Source of the DNA: 62-47 sp044463945
GTDB lineage: Bacteria > Pseudomonadota > Alphaproteobacteria > Rhizobiales > Xanthobacteraceae
Reading direction: 5' to 3'
DNA: 64,000 nt
NCBI GenBank assembly: GCA_044463945.1
Contig: JBIQLW010000017.1
Coordinates: 17,255 to 81,254 of the forward strand
Shown: positions 26,367 through 35,142 of the stretch, in pieces
Layout: every line of letters begins with the position of its first letter
Position numbering within the stretch: position 1 is the stretch's first letter
Position numbers and translations under genes: made by a program
Notes under the pieces: generated by a model
Told to the model about the DNA's origin: nothing
Database searches by the model: none
The model's input: the letters and a program-made list of their open reading frames with translations, nothing else

Positions 26367-28774
26367 GTGACTGATCTGTCTTTTTCTCCATTGCACGGCC
26401 ATCGAATCATCGCGGGCGTCGGTATGTCGAAAACCGCTTGGGCCAGCGCGTCGTTGAGCGTGGCGGCGATGATGCTGATGTCGGACACGGCCGACGTGCA
26501 AACGCCGAGTAGCGGCGATGACCTGCCGCAGGTGCGCGTCATCGCGCCGAAGTGAGCGGCCAAGCGCCGCCCGACTCCGCGCCGAGTTGCGGCGCCGCCG
26601 CCGGCGACAGCTCCCGTGCAGAGCAATGAAGCTTCGGTTACCCCCATCATCGGCGATGGCGCCGGCATCGCCGGCTACCAGACGCCTGCCGCAAGCGGGT
26701 TGTCGCGCTTCCCTGCCAGCCTGCGGAATACGCCGCAGACCGTCAACGTGGTTTCGCAGCAACTGATGCAGGACCAGCGCGCGACCTCGGTGCAGGACGC
26801 GTTGCGCAACGTTCCCGGCATCACCTTCACGGCGGGGGAGGGTGGCGTTCAGGGCGAAAACATCACCATTCGCGGCTATACAGCACGCAACGACTTCTAT
26901 CGTGACGGCATTCGCGATCCGGGCTGGTATGCGCGCGACGCCTTCGCCATTGATCGCGTCGAGGTCTACAAGGGACCGTCGTCGTTCCTGTTCGGCCGCG
27001 GCTCGACCGGCGGCGCGGTCAATGTCGTCTCCAAGCTGCCCAGGGCGAACGATTTCGTCACCGTTGAGGGCACCGCGAATTCGGCGCCGGGCGGGCGCGC
27101 CACGCTGGACGTCAACAAGAACTTCGGCGACGTCGCTACCCGTATGTGCTGCTTGGCTACGATACCGACATTGCCGATCGCGACTTCGTTCACATTCGCC
27201 GCTTTGGCTTTGCGCCATCGATCGCCTTCAAGCTCAATGAGCAGACCAAGAACACGCTGAGCTATATCTACCAGAAGGACGACAACGTGGCCGATCGGGG
27301 CCATGTGCTGCTTCCGGGCTCCTATTTCGGCACGAGCCATCGTCAGCCCGCGCCGGTACCGCGCAATACCTATTTCGGTCTGTTGACGCCGGGGCAGGAT
27401 GACGTCGAGAAGACCGACGCGCATATGATCACGAACAAGTTCGAGCACGAGTTCGTGCCCGGCGTCACCCTCACCAACACGACCGGCTATACCAACGTCG
27501 AGCGGTTCAACCGGACCCGCGCGGTGCAGTTGACCGGCCTGAACACGCCGAACTCCAATCTATGGAACGCGCCGGTCGGCGGCACCCGCCTCGCCACGCC
27601 GGGCAATCCGCTGACGTCGGCAACCGCGCTCGCCAACATCTGGGTGGCCAACACCAACCGCTACCAGAACCAGACCAACAATGAGTTGGTGAGCAACGTC
27701 AGCGACTTCAATGCGAAGTTCAACACCGGCGGGATCGAGCACAACGTGTTGGTCGGCGCCGAGGTCAGCCAGGAATGGCGCGGGCACTACCGCACCACGT
27801 TCAACGATCTATATCGTGTCAATCTCGCCAATCCAGCTCCCTGGCAGGTCGGCGACCTGAACCCGACGACTGGGGCGACCCAATCGAGCGCGCGGGCGGT
27901 CGGTGTCTATGTGCAAGATCAGATCAAGCTGACCGACTGGTTCGAGCTTCTGGGCGGCGTGCGCTTCGACAATTTCGAAGCGCAGAGCAAGGCGTTCACC
28001 ATCACTCGCGACACCGGGGAGACGACAGCGCCGGTTCACCTCAACACCAGCAATGATTTTGTGACCTATCGGGTCGGGGCGGTCGTCCATCCGACGCCGA
28101 ATTCCAGCATCTACTACATGCACGGAACCTCGGCCAATCCGCCGGCGGAGTTCACGACGATCACCAATGGCCAGCAGGCGTTGCAGCCAGTTACGTCAAC
28201 CGTCCACGAGGTCGGCGCGAAGGCCGACTTCATGGATGGTCGCCTCAACGTCAACGCCGCAGTGTTCCAGATCCGCAAGGATGGCGACTACGAGAATCGT
28301 GGCACCTCGGGCGATCCCGATTTCGTTCCAGTCGGGACCACCGAGGTAAAGGGGTTCGAAGCGGGTATTTCCGGCAAGCTGACCGACCAATGGAGCATCT
28401 ACGGCGGCTACGCCTATCTGCAATCCAGGGTAGTCAATACGCTGAACGCGGCCAATATCGGTCACGAACTGGGCATGACGCCCACCAATTCGTTCTCGGT
28501 ATTCACCACCTATGACATCACGCCCCGTCTCACAGTAGGCGGCGGTGCGTTCTATGTCGATTCGCGGTGGACCAGCGCTTCGAACGACGGGCGCATTCCG
28601 GCTTACTGGCGATTTGACGCGATGGCCGCCTACAAGGTCACGCGCAACTTCACCATGCAGCTCAATGTCTACAACCTGACCGATGAGTATTATTACGACA
28701 CGGCGGCGGGCGCGGGCTTCGCGGTACCGGGAGCGGGACGTTATATTTCGCTATCGGGTTGGATGACGTTCTAG
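26367..28774 (+). pseudogene. TonB-dependent siderophore receptor, broken
   Basis: Pieces of one outer-membrane receptor follow in order. The first is a leader and DDLPQVRVIAPK, then TGA (26553-26555). The same frame then continues through LRNTPQTVNVVSQQLMQDQ, LRNVPGITF, NITIRGYTARNDFYRDGIRD and FGRGSTGGAVNVVSK (the plug domain). Near 27143 the frame shifts by one, and the barrel continues to the C-terminal NVYNLTDEYYYD and SLSGWMTF, ending with the usual aromatic residue. Two independent lesions make a working protein unlikely. The intact gene would have imported a ferric siderophore with TonB energy. GTG 26367 or ATG 26424 may be the original start. Confidence 0.8.
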
Positions 28775-28823
28775 TTGGTTCGAGCCGATGCCGCGGAGCG
28801 TCGCGGCGCCGGTGCGAGCGACG

Positions 28824-28853
28824 ACCTTCCGCCGGGCACGGCCGGCGGAAGGT
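28824..28853 (+). terminator. Strong hairpin after the TonB-receptor pseudogene
   Basis: ACCTTCCGCCGG (28824-28835) and CCGGCGGAAGGT (28842-28853) form a perfect 12-base stem with a 6-base loop, 50 bases after the receptor stop. There is no clear T run, so it may be a weak terminator or an mRNA-stabilising element. The rest of 28775-29105 holds no gene I can support. Confidence 0.5.
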
Positions 28854-29105
28854 TCCGTCCCGAGACGACAGGCCGCGGTCAGCTTGTTCGCAAACTGTGC
28901 TATTGACGATGCGAGAAACCCGTGCGCTCCATCTCGCCGAGATTGCCAGCGCCTACAGCCGCCGCGAGCTTCTCTCCGAAGGAGGGATCGGCACGGTCAC
29001 CGCGATGGAGATCGAGCTTGGCTGCGGGAGCGGGGGTTCGCACTCCGGCCATAAGGCGCGGACCGGAGATGACGCTTGGCGCAGCTGCGGCTTTGGCGAC
29101 CGGCA

Positions 29106-30596
29106 TCAAGCGGCTTCCCCGCAAAAGATGCGCTGATACAGATCCGCGCCAAAACTTTTCGGCATCGGCCTGGCCTCGCGCAAGCGGAAACTTCGCGTGC
29201 CGTCCTCGTTGCGCTCCGCCCGGAGAAACAGCGCGCGGTCGTCGTCGAGGAACGAACGTGCGAACTGATACATATGCGACACGAAGAATACCGTGACACC
29301 GTTCTCCTGAAGCGCCGAGATGATCTGACGCGCGATTTCCGAGCCTTCGCGCTCGTGGGTCGCAGCAAAAGATTCGTTGAACAGCGCCAGCGCGTGGCGA
29401 TGGATGCCATCGGCAATGACGCTCATGCGCACCAGCTCCTCGTCGAACTTTCCGCTCTGCATATCGCGATCCTCTTCGCGCTTGTAGTGAGTGAACAGGC
29501 CGGTATGAACCGATGAGGCGAAGGCATCGGCAGTGACGAACATCCCGCACTGGAGCATCAGTTGGGCAAGACCGACGCTGCGCAGGAAGGTCGATTTTCC
29601 GCCGCGGTTGGCGCCGGTGACGATCACCAGCGGCTTGCCGTCGGCGTTCACATCGTTGCCAACCGGGGGGCGCTTGAGCGTCAAGGCCAGACAGATGTCG
29701 CGAAGATTGCGGCAGCGGAAGCGGTTCTCGTGTGCATCAGCATCAGGAAAAGAGATCGTCTCCCCAATCCGGTCAAGCTGCTCTTTCAGGTTCAGGCAGC
29801 CGAGATAGAACGCAAGCTCCGCGCGCAGCGTCTTGATGAATCTGAGAGCGTGCTCGGCGGACTGATAGAGCGCGTCGGCGATCAGAATCAGCCCGCGCCG
29901 CTCCAACTCGCTGAAGGCCCGGGCACCGGCTTCGTCGCGTGGATGCAACTGGAGTGTGAAGCTCTGCGCGCCGGGCGTGACTAGCCGCCGCAGCCAGCTC
30001 AGATCGCGACGTTGCGGCTTGCGCAGCATGGTGCCCACGCCCTTGCCGCCCATGCCGACGCGCGCGCTGAGAAGAAGACCGTTCTGGAATGTCAGGTTAT
30101 TGAGGTCAGTTTGCGCGGCGTTGAGATAAGCGTCGTCGAGATCGCGTTCGAGGGTTGCGAACAACTGCCTGAACCCGCGCGAGTCGAACCTGTTCGCATT
30201 CGCCGCGCAGGTCTTGCGCAGACGCGCGAGAACGTCGAGGCTGCCTTGCAGGGTGCGCACCGCGCTTCCGACCCGCAACGATGCGTCGCGGCCGTGAAGG
30301 CTGAAATTCCAGCTATGCTCGCGGTCGAACGGCTCGATGGCGATCGTATAAAACTGGCGGACGATGGCGGGATTCGCCAGGCAATCTTTCAGAACCTCCT
30401 GCCGATAGCGGATCGTCGCGATATTGTTGGTCCATGCGTGCGCGCACGCCGCCGTCATGATGTCGTAAAGGTAGCGATCATCGCCGGCCGCGGCACGCAG
30501 GAGAACATCGAGTTCGATATCCTGGGCGAACGGGGTCGGCTGATCCGGCGGCTGGGCGTTGAAATCGCGGTCCGGGTGCATCAGGAAAACCTTCAT
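29106..30596 (-). CDS. MutS-like ATPase B of the fluoride island
   Basis: A 496-residue protein resembling only the C-terminal half of MutS (helical lever/clamp plus ATPase domain). The N-terminal mismatch-binding domain is absent. Walker A is GANRGGKST (328-336). Walker B reads ALALFNES (402-409), with Asn replacing the usual Asp of LLDE. The H-loop is FFVSHMYQFA. The segment FTHYKREEDRDMQSGKFDEEL lies where MutS has its STFMxEM signature. It overlaps the stop of the partner gene at 30593 and shares its riboswitch. It probably forms a heterodimer with it. A role in fluoride stress is inferred from regulation and the substrate is unknown. Confidence 0.75.
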   Translation of the reverse strand: MKVFLMHPDRDFNAQPPDQPTPFAQDIELDVLLRAAAGDDRYLYDIMTAACAHAWTNNIATIRYRQEVLKDCLANPAIVRQFYTIAIEPFDREHSWNFSLHGRDASLRVGSAVRTLQGSLDVLARLRKTCAANANRFDSRGFRQLFATLERDLDDAYLNAAQTDLNNLTFQNGLLLSARVGMGGKGVGTMLRKPQRRDLSWLRRLVTPGAQSFTLQLHPRDEAGARAFSELERRGLILIADALYQSAEHALRFIKTLRAELAFYLGCLNLKEQLDRIGETISFPDADAHENRFRCRNLRDICLALTLKRPPVGNDVNADGKPLVIVTGANRGGKSTFLRSVGLAQLMLQCGMFVTADAFASSVHTGLFTHYKREEDRDMQSGKFDEELVRMSVIADGIHRHALALFNESFAATHEREGSEIARQIISALQENGVTVFFVSHMYQFARSFLDDDRALFLRAERNEDGTRSFRLREARPMPKSFGADLYQRIFCGEAA

Positions 30597-32224
30597 GGGC
30601 GTATCCTCCGGCGAAGCCGCTCATAAGTCACGCCGTGTTTCTCGGCGAGCGATAGCGCGTAGGCAAGGCCGTCGGCCGGCTTGCGGATGACCTCAAAGGT
30701 ACGTCGCGCCGGGTCGTCCGGATCGACGGTACTGACCATGCTGATGGTCTTTTCACTGAGCTGGGAGAGGGCGTCGATAAAGGTGACGCATACGCCAATG
30801 GCATCGGTCGCGAGAATCCGCTCAAGGATTTTCGTGCTGAGGAAGATCTGATCGTCCAGGCTGGTTGAATTGAAAACCTCGTTGAGCACGACGACGCTGT
30901 CGGATGTCATCGCTTCGCAGCTTCGTCGCAGGCGGACCAGTTCGTCTTCGAGTTTGCCGCGTAGATTGGTGATGTCTTCCTCGCGTTCGAAGTGTGTGAA
31001 GATTCTGTCCGGAAGCATGAGCCGCGCGGCATGTCCGGGCACCGGGCAGCCGAGGCCGGCGAGGAAATGCAACTGGCCGAACATGCGGGCGAAGGTGGTC
31101 TTTCCGCCCTGATTGGGGCCGGACACCACAATCATGCGCTCGGTGCCGGAGAGGTGGAGATCATTTCGAACCACGGTGCGATTGTCGTGTGAGAGCTTGG
31201 TAGCCAGCGCCAGGTCGAAGCCGCCGTCAACGCGGGTGTCCTTGGACGACACCGAGACCTCGGGGTGGCAGAACGGCATGCCAAGGCTTTTCAGTGGTGC
31301 GATAAATTCGAGATAAGCGATGAAGAACCCGATCTCACGGTCGAGTCGCGCGACGACCTCGTCGATGAACGTCGCATTTCGTTTGATATGATTGTTCAGG
31401 CAGCCGAACTGCTCCGGAAACAGGCGGCCGACGAAATCCAGAATGCCTTCCTCAATGTGGTTGAGCGAGCGGTCATCCACGGGCCTTGGCTGCGGGGGCA
31501 AAGGAACGTCGGTATCGCGGAATCTCGCGAAGCGCTCAAGGATGGTCAAGGTGTAGTCCGGCTCGGAGGCATATTTCCGCACCGTCACCCTGTCGCCGTG
31601 AAACAACATGGCGTAGGTGACCCGCGACAGGCTTTCGTTGATATCACGGGTCTGCCGCGCGAGCTGCGCGAAGGGACCGGTGCTAACGTAGCTGGCGAGA
31701 TAGGCGCGCAGGCTTCGCAAACCCGGCGAGCGCAGGGCGAGCGGCCGCAGCGCGTTCAGCAGCGCGGCGACGCCATCGCAATATGCGGTGATGGCCCGCT
31801 GGATCACCGTGTTGCGATGGCATTGGGACGAGATTTTTTCGGCGTCGTCGAGGTCGGCGTGCACCGCACGCATGGTACTGGAGAATTCCGGGAACACTCT
31901 GAACGTCTCGGGCTGCTCAAGATCCGCGAACACAGCCTGACGATAGCGGACAATCTCCTCGCTTCTGTAAGGCGCGTAGAAGATTGGCCGGAGAACGTCT
32001 TCGTCGCGCTTGGCGACCACCGATGCGACGATCTGATCGAGGTTGAGATCGACGAAGCACGCCGGAATCTCGCGCACCTCGCGGCGAAGAGCCTCGAGTC
32101 CCGGTGGGAACAGAATGGTCTGAAAGGCAGATGCCTCATCCCGTGCGTCGCATGCAGGCCGCAACGCCTCGCTCCGCGGGCGGCAATCCACGTCAAGATA
32201 TGGAACCGGGTGGTTGTCCCTCAT
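30593..32224 (-). CDS. MutS-like ATPase A of the fluoride island
   Basis: A 543-residue relative of the MutS core and ATPase domains. Walker A, GPNQGGKTT, is at about 369-377. Walker B, SVVVLNEVFNSTS, is near 443-455, again with Asn where MutS has Asp. FTHFEREEDITNLRGKLEDEL parallels the partner protein. No mismatch-recognition or Smr domain is visible. It is the first gene after a fluoride riboswitch, and mutS-like genes are known neighbours of crcB-motif RNAs. Mg-dependent ATP hydrolysis may be weakened by the Asn. DNA binding is not demonstrated, and the two proteins may act on another macromolecule. Confidence 0.75.
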   Translation of the reverse strand: MRDNHPVPYLDVDCRPRSEALRPACDARDEASAFQTILFPPGLEALRREVREIPACFVDLNLDQIVASVVAKRDEDVLRPIFYAPYRSEEIVRYRQAVFADLEQPETFRVFPEFSSTMRAVHADLDDAEKISSQCHRNTVIQRAITAYCDGVAALLNALRPLALRSPGLRSLRAYLASYVSTGPFAQLARQTRDINESLSRVTYAMLFHGDRVTVRKYASEPDYTLTILERFARFRDTDVPLPPQPRPVDDRSLNHIEEGILDFVGRLFPEQFGCLNNHIKRNATFIDEVVARLDREIGFFIAYLEFIAPLKSLGMPFCHPEVSVSSKDTRVDGGFDLALATKLSHDNRTVVRNDLHLSGTERMIVVSGPNQGGKTTFARMFGQLHFLAGLGCPVPGHAARLMLPDRIFTHFEREEDITNLRGKLEDELVRLRRSCEAMTSDSVVVLNEVFNSTSLDDQIFLSTKILERILATDAIGVCVTFIDALSQLSEKTISMVSTVDPDDPARRTFEVIRKPADGLAYALSLAEKHGVTYERLRRRIRP

Positions 32225-32267
32225 GATGACCCTGCCTTGGCGCCGGATCGTGGCGCACGTTTCAAAC

Positions 32268-32314
32268 GGCAGGAGTCATCAGCATCCAAGGCGTAACAGG
32301 GGACTCCATCCCTT
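32268..32314 (-). promoter_or_regulatory. Fluoride riboswitch (crcB motif) 1, upstream of MutS-like pair
   Basis: On the minus strand the aptamer reads AGGG-ATGGAGTC-CCCT (P1 and loop), then GTTACGCCTTGGATGC, then TGATGACTCCTGCC. GGAGTC in the P1 loop can pair with GACTCC downstream to make the family pseudoknot. The ATG of the MutS-like gene is 44 bases after it. No T-rich terminator is visible, so control of translation is more likely. Fluoride with Mg ions stabilises this fold in known members. Confidence 0.9.
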
Positions 32315-32320
32315 TAAGTA

Positions 32321-32349
32321 AATTTAGGTCAGTCGGTGCGAACCGTCAA
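32321..32349 (-). promoter_or_regulatory. Promoter of riboswitch 1 transcript
   Basis: On the minus strand, TTGACG (32349-32344), a 17-base spacer and TAAATT (32326-32321) end 8 bases before the aptamer. Most of the promoter lies within the last codons of the preceding MFS gene (stop at 32329), so the MutS-like pair has its own promoter. Confidence 0.65.
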
Positions 32350-33543
32350 TGCCGCCACCCGACGCCGAACGGCGATGAAGATCGGAATGGCCGCGAGTTG
32401 GGTGGCCAAACAGAATACAATCGTCGCCATCGGTGACGTGTCATAGAGAATGCCGATCGCGGCGCTGCCGACAAACCAGGCGATGCCATAGCCTGCCGTG
32501 AACAGGCCGAAGGCGGAAGCCCTGCGCCGGACCGGAACCATCGGCGCGACAGCGGCCGGGATGATGGATTCATGCACGCCCATGCCGATGCCCCAGATCG
32601 CGGCGCCGATCAGTCCCGCCCAGAACCCGCCGAGGAAAACCAGTGGCGAAAAAAGGGCGGCCACCATTGTCAGTCCGACGAGAACGGAGAAGCCGAGCCG
32701 GTCGAACAGCCGGCCGAAAACCAGCGAACTGGTGCCGCTGACTGCCATTGCCACCGCGTAGAAAATAGCGACCCATTCGTCGGGAACGCTGTGCGTCCGG
32801 CTGAAGTGATAAGCGATCAACGGATAGTCGGCGAAACCGGCCGCGACCAGCGCCGCGCCGGCGAGATAGAGCCAGAAGGTTTTCGGCAGCCCCTCGGCGT
32901 CGATTCCGGGCGGGGTGGAGTCGAGATCCTGCGGTCGCGGATACAGCAGGCGCGCAGCGGCGACCAGCGCGAGGTTGATGAATGCCGGGACCAACAGCAC
33001 CGCGAACGCGGTGTGATAGCTGCCATGTCTAGCAAGAATGGCGGCGACAATAAACGGCCCGAGCATTGCGCCGAACTGGTCGAGCGCCTCGTGCAGGCCG
33101 AAAACGAAACCGTAGCCGCCCGCCTGCTTCGCGGCGCAGGACAGCATCACATCGCGGGGCGGATTGCGGATCGCTTTTCCGACCCGCTCAAGAATAATGA
33201 GAACCGCCGCCGCCGGCCAGCTTGCGGTGAGGGCGAGAGCCGGCACTGCCGCCATCTGCACGACATAGCCGAGGATGGTGATCGGCCAGAACCGGCCGGT
33301 TGCGTCCGCCCATCGGCCGGACACCAGGCGGAAGCCGTATCCCAGCAGTTCCCCGAAGCCGGTGACGATGCCTACCACGGTCGCGGTCGCGCCGAGCGTT
33401 TCGAGATAGGGGCCGAGAATGCTGCGCGCGCCTTCATAGGTGAAATCGGCGAAGAAGCTGAGGATACCGATCAGCACGACAAAGCGGATCGCGATGTATC
33501 TTGTGTTGGGATCGCGGGTCGGCGGCGAATCCTGTTGGGCCAT
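32329..33543 (-). CDS. MFS transporter of the fluoride island
   Basis: A 404-residue major facilitator protein with about 12 hydrophobic segments. The cytoplasmic loop 2-3 motif is GYGFRLVSGRWADATGRFWP, and LIILERVGKAIRNPPRDVMLS follows. The start at 33543 is chosen because GGGA lies 8 bases upstream on the minus strand. The frame can be extended to 33606, but without such a site. It stands alone behind a fluoride riboswitch. It may export fluoride, a fluoridated compound or a metabolite that accumulates under fluoride, but sequence alone does not tell. Confidence 0.82.
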   Translation of the reverse strand: MAQQDSPPTRDPNTRYIAIRFVVLIGILSFFADFTYEGARSILGPYLETLGATATVVGIVTGFGELLGYGFRLVSGRWADATGRFWPITILGYVVQMAAVPALALTASWPAAAVLIILERVGKAIRNPPRDVMLSCAAKQAGGYGFVFGLHEALDQFGAMLGPFIVAAILARHGSYHTAFAVLLVPAFINLALVAAARLLYPRPQDLDSTPPGIDAEGLPKTFWLYLAGAALVAAGFADYPLIAYHFSRTHSVPDEWVAIFYAVAMAVSGTSSLVFGRLFDRLGFSVLVGLTMVAALFSPLVFLGGFWAGLIGAAIWGIGMGVHESIIPAAVAPMVPVRRRASAFGLFTAGYGIAWFVGSAAIGILYDTSPMATIVFCLATQLAAIPIFIAVRRRVAALTVRTD

Positions 33544-33617
33544 GAGGCGGGTCCCTTCGTGCTGTGCACGATATGCGGTGGCCGCAAGGCGCAACGGTGC
33601 CCCCACCGCAAGTGAAT

Positions 33618-33671
33618 GCGGCAGGAGTCATCAGCACCGAGGCGGTTGACGAAAGGGAGACTCCATTCCCC
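33618..33671 (-). promoter_or_regulatory. Fluoride riboswitch (crcB motif) 2, upstream of MFS transporter
   Basis: The minus strand reads GGGA-ATGGAGTC-TCCC, then TTTCGTCAACCGCCTCGGTGC, then TGATGACTCCTGCCGC. P1 is GGGA/TCCC, with a compensated A-T closing pair compared with the other copies, and GGAGTC can pair with GACTCC. A possible promoter upstream on the minus strand is TTGACG (33705-33700), 17 bases, AAGCAT (33682-33677), a weak -10. The MFS start is 75 bases after the aptamer. Confidence 0.9.
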
Positions 33672-33778
33672 GCGTCATGCTTGCGTGGCCGGTGCCGGCC
33701 GTCAAGTGGGGCGTTCTATACAAGTCAAATAAGTAACAAGCGGTCCAGGCGCATCAGGCCCGACCGATGGCGCGAGGA

Positions 33779-33807
33779 TTGCGCATGACGTACGCTTCAT
33801 CTATGTT
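33779..33807 (+). promoter_or_regulatory. Promoter of riboswitch 3 transcript
   Basis: TTGCGC (33779-33784), a 17-base spacer and TATGTT (33802-33807) place the transcription start at about 33814, right at the first base of the aptamer. Confidence 0.6.
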
Positions 33808-33814
33808 GAGGATA

Positions 33815-33860
33815 GGGGATGGAGTCCCCCTTCAACTGCCTTGGGCTGATGACTCCTGCC
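33815..33860 (+). promoter_or_regulatory. Fluoride riboswitch (crcB motif) 3, upstream of histidine phosphatase
   Basis: Reading GGGG-ATGGAGTC-CCCC, then CTTCAACTGCCTTGGGC, then TGATGACTCCTGCC, this is the clearest copy in the window. P1 is GGGG/CCCC, P3 is GCC/GGC and the pseudoknot is GGAGTC/GACTCC. The phosphatase start is 156 bases further, leaving room for an expression platform. I could not identify a simple terminator there. Confidence 0.92.
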
Positions 33861-34016
33861 ACGTTGACCGTGGTGGGAAGCCGTTGCCCGGCCGTCACTG
33901 CTTTCTCCGTGGTTGACACGACATGGAGAGGCATCGATGCAGGCAGGCCAGCGACGCGCCCGATTTCGCTCCCGCGCCACAAAAGTTCGCATCGTGCCCG
34001 AAAAACGGAGGCACGG

Positions 34017-34625
34017 ATGACGACCATCATTCTGACGCGCCATGGCCATGTCGCAGGTATCAATCCGCCGCGCTTTCGCGGTCAATGTCCGCTGTCCCTC
34101 ACCGAACAGGGCCTTCATGAGGCAGCGATGACGGCGGAGCGCATCGCCACGACGTGGCGTCCCGCGGCGGTTCGAACCAGTCCGCTCGAACGCTGCATGG
34201 TAACCGGCGGCAAGATCGCGCGGGCGTGCGGCCTGGAGGCCACGTCCACCGACGGGCTGCTCGACCTCCATTACGGCGACTGGCAAGGGCGGACCCACGA
34301 CGAGATCAGTGCGCAATGGCCCCATCTTTATTCGCTATGGCGAACCTCGCCCCATCTCGTGCGGTTTCCGGCCGGTGAATCGTTGCAGGACATCGTGCTG
34401 CGATCCGCCGATGTCTTCCGCAGCACGATCGAGGAATTTCCTGACGATACGGTGGTTCTGGTCGGCCATGACAGCGTCAACCGAGCGTTGCTGCTGCAAC
34501 TTCTCGACCAGCCGCTGTCGGCTTACTGGAAACTGGCGCAGGATCCGTGCTGCATTAACGTGATCGAATACGATAGCGATACGGCGCGCATCGTTGCGAT
34601 CAACGATACCGGGCATATCGATTGA
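34017..34625 (+). CDS. Histidine phosphatase family protein (PGM-like)
   Basis: A 202-residue protein with the catalytic motif TRHGHVAG at its N terminus and the second catalytic His in VVLVGHDSVNRALL. RTSPLERCMVTGGKIA and LHYGDWQGRTHDEI are typical of broad-specificity phosphoglycerate-mutase-like phosphatases. ATG 34017 has GGAGG at 5 bases. The frame extends upstream to 33819, but that would run through the riboswitch. It is controlled by riboswitch 3. Phosphoryl-transfer enzymes are often fluoride-sensitive, so this may replace an inhibited phosphatase or handle a metabolite that builds up when enolase is blocked. Confidence 0.85.
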   Translation: MTTIILTRHGHVAGINPPRFRGQCPLSLTEQGLHEAAMTAERIATTWRPAAVRTSPLERCMVTGGKIARACGLEATSTDGLLDLHYGDWQGRTHDEISAQWPHLYSLWRTSPHLVRFPAGESLQDIVLRSADVFRSTIEEFPDDTVVLVGHDSVNRALLLQLLDQPLSAYWKLAQDPCCINVIEYDSDTARIVAINDTGHID

Positions 34626-34757
34626 TGCGGCGAGACCGAACAGCCGGTTGCCGTCGCAACGCGGGACAAGGCAATCGGGATTCACTACAGTGTTTTCGTA
34701 CGGAGCGGATAGAGCTCGGCAGGCTGGCCGCGATGCCGGTGACGATAGGGGCGAGAC

Positions 34758-35123
34758 ATGCGCACGTTGGCTAACCCATCCTTCTTCCGTTTGATCGCCA
34801 TGCTTCTCAGCGAGGCCGATGTCGGAATGCGGCGCACCCGATGGTCCCATCGCGGCGTCGAATGGCGCCGCGAGTGGCATACCTTCAGCGGCGCGCGATC
34901 GGGCTTCGCCATCGACCAATACGTCATCACCAAATCGAATCCCAACGGCTGGTCGCTGCTGGTCGTCAAGGAGATGTGGTGGGACGGCGACGACAAGCCG
35001 ATCCGAACGACGCAATGGGCAAAGCCATTGTCTGGGCCGCGACCGAGGATGATGGAATGGCTGCGCGCCGAGGAGCGCCGGATCGCCGCCCGACCGCTGC
35101 CAGCGGCGACCATCGCGCAATGA
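34758..35123 (+). CDS. Hypothetical protein, 121 residues
   Basis: I do not recognise a family. The protein is rich in Trp and Arg (REWHTFSGARSGFAIDQY, KEMWWDGDDKPIRTTQWAKP), has no signal peptide or membrane segment, and its composition looks like a real folded protein. GGGGCGAG precedes the ATG. It lies 132 bases after the phosphatase gene on the same strand and may share the riboswitch 3 transcript. It converges with the enolase fusion gene 19 bases downstream. A long open frame on the opposite strand shows no motifs. Confidence 0.55.
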   Translation: MRTLANPSFFRLIAMLLSEADVGMRRTRWSHRGVEWRREWHTFSGARSGFAIDQYVITKSNPNGWSLLVVKEMWWDGDDKPIRTTQWAKPLSGPRPRMMEWLRAEERRIAARPLPAATIAQ

Positions 35124-35142
35124 GGCGCGTGCTATGAACTTC

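Noticed and set aside
34335..35120. A 261-residue minus-strand gene opposite the phosphatase and orphan genes
   Set aside because: It overlaps a clearly coding phosphatase, has low-complexity composition and no motif. The plus-strand 121-residue frame looks more protein-like.
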